Assembly (NCBI RefSeq): GCF_036323735.1
Contig: NC_086040.1
Span: forward strand, 7,563,568 to 7,627,567
DNA length: 64,000 bases
Direction of reading: 5' to 3'
Source of the DNA: Rattus norvegicus
Lineage: Eukaryota > Chordata > Mammalia > Rodentia > Muridae
The notes under the pieces were generated by a model. It was not told the origin of the DNA. It searched no databases and saw nothing but the letters and a program-made list of their open reading frames with translations. A program made the position numbers and the translations under genes. This document shows, in pieces, positions 60,165 to 64,000 of the stretch. The stretch's first letter is position 1; each line of letters opens with the position of its first letter.

Positions 60165-63124
60165 ATTATTTCTTTTATACATAAGTGTTTCGCTTGATGT
60201 AAGTGCTAAGTACAACATAAATGCAATTCCTGCAGAATCCAGTCTGGGTCCATGAATTCCACCTGAAACTGGGTTATCCTTTTGGTTCTATGTTAATCGA
60301 ATGATCAAAATGCATGAACTATCTCTCCAGGCCCTGCCCATGACTTTTATCCTTCCTTTTGTACTGTATTAGTTGAACTGGATCAAACTCAACCAAAGGG
60401 AGAAGTTTTGTGAGAACTACAGGAATACCTATATGCATTAGTGGATACAGCATCATACCTCAGCATCTCTTATTGTAAAGGTTGGAACAGAACTGTCAAA
60501 TCTAATCCTGTGTTATGATGTAGATGAGACTCATAAGATTACATTAAGAATTGAAATACTCTCCTGGTGTCGAAAGTGGTAAGGAAATCATGCTGATGTG
60601 TCATAAATGCAGCACTAAGAGCAGGATTCACAGTAGTCTGGGGGATGCAGCCTGCAGCAGAGAACACAGATCTTTGTTGGAGAATGATTCTGTTCAAAAC
60701 TGGGAAGGGAGAAAAATGAACGATATTGTTCTAGAAGATCTCCCAACATTTCAAAAGTGTTTGTTTCAGATCACTGAATGATTCTTGTAAAGCAACTCCT
60801 GGAATGAACTTCTGAGACCAACCAGCAGCCTGAGAATCTATGTGTGAAAGAAGAAATTCTGTGTCTCTCCAGAAATTTGCTTTCAAAGCAACAGCCAAAA
60901 GTGTCCATCCTATGAATGATACATAGATACATACACATAGTAGCAGGATGTATACAGAGTTTCTTCAGGTCCATGAATGACATATTCAGCAGTTGAACTG
61001 GCTCAGCAATTAAGGAAATTTGTGCCAACTCTTGAGACCTAAGCTCCTTCCATATGAGCCCCATGATTGAAGAAAAAAGAAACTTCAGACAACTTGTCTC
61101 AGATTTTTATGTAGTTAGGGTTACCTGGTCTTGGTGCACAGAAGGAAGGTATTCTAGTTTTACAATTCTTGTTTATCCTATAATACTTCTTGATGCACTC
61201 ATGCAAATATATTACTGTGCATTTCATTGATAGGTTAGTTTTGCTATTTTAATTCTGTTGCAAATAACAATAGAATTTAAGGTGGACTGTATCAAAGCAT
61301 CATATGAAAATCATGCTAAGGGAATGGGGCCATTAGTAATTTGTAACTGAGCTGAACCTCTTACTAGACACAAACTGATGTAAAAGGTCTTCTCTAGATT
61401 CCTGATGTAGAAGTCAGAGTTGTCTAACAGAGAGCAGAGGATGAATCTTTCTGTACAGAGAAAATGGATTTATCACAAAGATCACAGGCTGTGGACCACA
61501 TAATTTAACAATGGATGTATATTTGGAAAGTCCAAGAATCCGGTAGTTAATCAGTCCACAAGCCAAGATGTCTCATCTGGTCATTATTGTATGGTAAAAT
61601 CCTCAGTAAGAAGGTTCTATTGTCTGTGATGGTTTGGTAGCAATGTGAGTGCAAGCAAGAAAAAGTAAAAGCTTCTTTCTTCCACGTTTTCTATGGGCTT
61701 CAAGTAGAATGCATTGTAAAGAATACATGAAGACTGCCATTTTTCAATAGACCATTACTTTAAACCAAATGTTCTTCTCAGGGATGCTGCAGCCTCACAG
61801 CACGGCTCAGGAGTATGGGAACTGCAAGACCCAGTCTGGAAAGATGGTCCTGTTCCTAGAGCCAACCTTACAATATTGCAGAAATACCGAAGCCGCCATC
61901 AATCAACGTCCTTTCAAGCATGGTCAACTGGGATTTATAGATATCACAGCCACTAACAACAACAATTCATTTCAAGATTACGTACAACAGCTCACTTGAG
62001 TGAGAATAGTTCCTTGGGTCTTTATAGGTAATCAAAGAATTCATAGGCAGACGCAGTGATTTATGCTCCCTGCAACAGAATGGGGAGCTGATGACATGGG
62101 TGAAGCAGATTGGAGCACTGCTGTTATGAAAATGGTGGCAGTAAATCCCATGCAGATATCTGTCATTCAGGCATGCTGAAGGCCAGCATATCTGAGAGTT
62201 GCTGTGCATCATGGAGAAGGACAGTATTTTCTTGTGACTTGGATTTTCAAAAAATTGGCTTTTATTCTATTCCTCAGTGCTTAAATATAATGTTCTTTGC
62301 ATGTAACCATGGGGTACGGAAGCTTAACAGATCACACAGGATTGATTATCCATACTTCATGTGCTGACATGTCTCTACCTCTAAACCCATCTTTAACAAT
62401 CCTGTGCATCTAAATCTCCAGTGAATCAATTACTGTTGTTCTACCAAGCTGTTCTGCTGAGGTCAATTTGCAGAAGTCCACTTCCTAATGATTATTAAAG
62501 CAGTGAATATTATGAAGTTGTTTATGATCTACACAGTGTCCTTTCCCTCACTCATACATGTACTTCTGCATTTAGAGCTTTGAGCCAGACTTCTCAACCT
62601 TTCCCTACCACAACCCACAGAAGTCCACACTTGTATGATGATGCTGTCTGAAAAACAGATGAAGAGCTTTCGCAGAGTTGTTCCTCACTGTAGCAATATT
62701 AACATAGACAGCAGACCATATGAAGAATTCAGCTTTGTTCACAAACTGGTTAATTGCCAAGAAAATCCCAAACAGTTGTGACTTGATTCTAGTCAGAGTC
62801 CAAAAAAACTCAAATATGAAATGCAAAATTTCAGAGCTCTCCTACAAAGACTGTCTATGAGAGATGTTGCCTGCAAAATATTGTTCTAAAATATTTGTTC
62901 CATTCACACGTTTACATTTAGCTTTGATGTCTTTCAATGACGTTTATTAATCATGGAACTGCAGGTCTCTTCTCCGGTCTCCAGTGAGAAGGATTCATTA
63001 TTAAAAAAAGATGTATCTGCAGATGACTAAAAAAATAAAAATAAAGAATAGATCTTGATTAAGGTTCTGGGTTACAGATGCAACATCTTACCACAAATAT
63101 CAGATTAGAAGTAGATTTGACTTC

Positions 63125-63158
<34 letters not shown>

Positions 63159-63186
63159 TGTGTGTGTTTGTTGTGTGTGTTTGTGT
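63125..63186. repeat. TG/TTTG microsatellite
   Basis: Expanded relative to copy 1, which has only a few TG units at 41,369-41,380. Confidence 0.9.
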
Positions 63187-63204
63187 TAAATCAGACTTCT
63201 ATTG

Positions 63205-63313
63205 GGTTGGGGATTTACCTCAGTGTTAGAGCACTTGCCTAGCAAGCGCAAGGCCCTGGGTTCGGTCCACAGCTCCAAAAAAAAAAAAAAAAAAAAGAGA
63301 GAGATTTTTGAAA
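63205..63313 (+). mobile_element. ID SINE (BC1-type), copy 2 only
   Basis: ID head with a few substitutions in the A box region (TACCTCAGTG) and B box (GGTTCGGTCCA), an A tail from about 63,277, and an AG-rich end. Target-site duplications lie at 63,188-63,202 and 63,314-63,328 with one mismatch. Copy 1 has an empty site at 41,386-41,402. Confidence 0.95.
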
Positions 63314-64000
63314 AAATCAGACTTGTATGTCTGGTATTTTAAAAAAGTTTACCTGGTAGAAGATTATTTTTAATGTCGTATTGAATCTGTTCACAAGGAT
63401 ATTATTGAGGTTATGTGTGTATCAGTGTAAATTATTCTGTAATACTCAGTCTACCTCTCTTTCTATCAGTCATCAGTAATTCGTTCACCCTCTTTCTGTA
63501 CCTTTCTGTTTACCACATTTTCGCCTGCCTCACTCTCTCTTTTATTCTCTGTCAATTGTTGGATAATACCAGATTCAAAATGTATTTAATAACTTAAATA
63601 TCTTATTTAATGTATTTAATAATTTTTTCTACTTTATGGAATCGTCTAAGAAACTTTCAATTTTCTTTAAAATTCTAATCAAAGTTTTAAACTGAATACA
63701 GGTGTTCCTATGATATTTTAGGAGGGAGATATTAAATGCCCGAATCTGTGTCATTGTTCAGTATACTGCTGTTTAAATTATGCATATTGAGGTGATTTAA
63801 TATTGGTACATCCAACATATCCAGTAAATATTTAATGCCTTAAAAGTATTCTAGATTTGGGAATGTAAATATTAAAAGTGTTTTCTCCACGTCTCCTCTC
63901 TTCTCTTTAATTTTGTTAATTCTACCCTTTCTTTAACTAACTTGGCCAGAACTTATGACAATCTTGTTAATACATTCCACGAATCAACTCTTTCTTTCAT

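Larger units (their letters stand above)
45673..64000. repeat. Segmental duplication block Y, copy 2 (continues past the window)
   Basis: Homologous to 31,466-42,050, as described there. Extra relative to copy 1 are 46,840-48,290 and most of 52,766-60,164. It carries a live-looking Takusan-like exon (48,953), a dead one (47,548), a B2 SINE, the long disabled L1 and an ID SINE. Outside these features, 45,673-46,840, 49,780-52,765 and 60,165-63,187 hold duplicated non-coding sequence without visible genes. Confidence 0.85.

Overview
The window looks like rat (Rattus) chromosomal DNA. Three short SINEs have the ID-element (BC1-type, tRNA-Ala-derived) layout that is very abundant in rat, and the LINE-1 copies match the rodent L1/Lx pattern in ORF1, ORF2 and 3' UTR. 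The sequence is AT-rich, gene-poor and full of microsatellites. No intact protein-coding gene is visible. The only gene-like pieces are three copies of a 102-bp exon that resembles the coiled-coil exon of the Takusan/Spetex-2 (Dlg5-related) family; one of these copies is dead.

Layout. 1-3,222 is copy 1 of a duplicated block X, carrying an antisense old L1. 3,223-8,200 is single-copy-looking DNA with two microsatellites. 8,310-9,290 is an old antisense L1 (Lx-type) 3' UTR. 9,290-29,130 is a tandem array of eight monomers (about 2.3 kb when undisturbed). Each monomer is an antisense L1 3' UTR piece, usually a TA/TATC/TG microsatellite, and about 1.6-1.8 kb of non-L1 sequence. Monomers 3-7 alternate between two subtypes, giving a dimer period near 4.62 kb. 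The array ends in a longer antisense L1 (29,140-30,650). 31,466-42,090 is copy 1 of block Y, with a Takusan-like exon at 33,281-33,382. 43,240-45,672 is copy 2 of block X, and it runs directly into copy 2 of block Y (45,673 to the window end). The 28 kb separating X from Y in copy 1 is therefore absent from copy 2.

Block Y copy 2 differs from copy 1 by an extra 1.45-kb segment (46,840-48,290) and by 7.4 kb that includes a nearly full-length but disabled rat L1 (53,639-59,580), fused at its 5' side to an ORF2 fragment from another L1. Two ID elements, one in each Y copy, have an empty site in the other copy, so they inserted after the duplication.

The most striking signal is a motif shared by all array monomers: TGATGTCA (one base from the cAMP-response element), preceded exactly 64 bp upstream in six monomers by a motif on the opposite strand (TGACATCA or a one- to two-base variant). 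A monomer-like segment with the same downstream motif lies upstream of the Takusan-like exon in block Y copy 2. This suggests, as an inference, that the array amplified an upstream part of a gene of this family.
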